DNA of 64,000 nt from Clitopilus passeckerianus (Eukaryota > Basidiomycota > Agaricomycetes > Agaricales > Entolomataceae), in NCBI GenBank assembly GCA_944990035.1, contig CALYLX010000149.1, forward strand, positions 806,001-870,000, in the 5' to 3' direction. Position 1 is the stretch's first letter. Every line of letters begins with the position of its first letter. The notes beneath the pieces were generated by a model. That model saw only the letters and a list, made by a program, of their open reading frames with translations, had not been told where the DNA came from and ran no database searches. A program made the translations under genes and the position numbers. This document shows positions 63,929-64,000 of the stretch, piece by piece.

Positions 63929-64000
63929 ATGGCAGCTTTCTTCTTCTCGTCTCCAATTGACATTGATGTCAAGCTGGAAGGCGAGGACCAAAGGAAACAA
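63929..64000 (+). CDS. VPS26: Retromer subunit VPS26, N-terminal start only
   Basis: ATG at 63929 opens MAAFFFSSPIDIDVKLEGED, cut by the window end after 24 codons. The pattern SPxDIDxxLxGExxRK resembles the first strand of the arrestin-like N-terminal domain of fungal Vps26, which sorts cargo from endosomes to the Golgi in the retromer complex. The call rests on very short sequence. Confidence 0.6.
   Translation, partial: MAAFFFSSPIDIDVKLEGEDQRKQ

Noticed and set aside
1..64000. CRISPR arrays, rRNA genes, bacterial operons or riboswitches
   Set aside because: No regularly spaced repeats, no rRNA segments; the genes are intron-bearing fungal nuclear genes.

Overview
The window is nuclear DNA of a filamentous basidiomycete, most likely an Agaricomycete (inference). 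The host genes have many short GT-AG introns of about 50-68 bp, the housekeeping proteins are fungal (mitochondrial ketol-acid reductoisomerase, 51-kDa complex I subunit, LSM8, VPS26), and the transposons are Tad-like LINEs with APE, RT and RNase H domains, a chromodomain Ty3/gypsy element, Ty1/copia elements and Tc1, pogo and CACTA DNA transposons.

Positions 1-53217 are a nested transposon island. At 1-12133 lies an older LINE (copy 1) whose 5' part is inverted. It is interrupted by a full-length, intact LINE (copy 2, 4163-11093) flanked by an exact 14-bp target-site duplication. To its right a third LINE runs on the minus strand (12134-22058) and is split by a Ty3/gypsy chromovirus (14481-21692) with almost identical LTRs and a 5-bp TSD. 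A fourth LINE (22059-26230) keeps an intact ORF1 but has lost most of ORF2. A fragment of a fifth follows.

Positions 26585-53217 hold nested DNA transposons and decayed LTR elements. There are five Tc1 elements (A-E; E at 49928-51534 is intact, A is its 104-bp deletion derivative). There is a mutated mariner-like element inside a second terminal-inverted-repeat element, two copia remnants, two solo LTRs, a CACTA-type insert, several small MITE families and a complete pogo-like transposon (45380-48386) with an intact two-exon transposase.

Positions 54120-64000 are ordinary host genes: LSM8 (-) and a DMT/TPT-type transporter (+) starting from a shared 72-bp promoter region, ILV5 (-), a large proline/serine-rich protein with a polyproline tract and a WH2-like motif (-), the 51-kDa complex I subunit (-), tRNA-Glu(CTC) (-) and the start of VPS26 (+). 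I reconstructed the exon structures by eye from splice sites and reading-frame continuity. The genes are not an operon or pathway cluster; ILV5 and the complex I subunit are mitochondrial, LSM8 and tRNA-Glu serve RNA metabolism, and VPS26 serves endosomal sorting.

The most notable point is LINE copy 1. The coordinate where its inverted and forward halves split coincides, within 8 bp, with the place where the neighbouring minus-strand LINE is broken at copy 1's poly(A) tail. That fits twin priming in which the cut target, itself a copy of the same LINE, annealed to the incoming RNA by homology.
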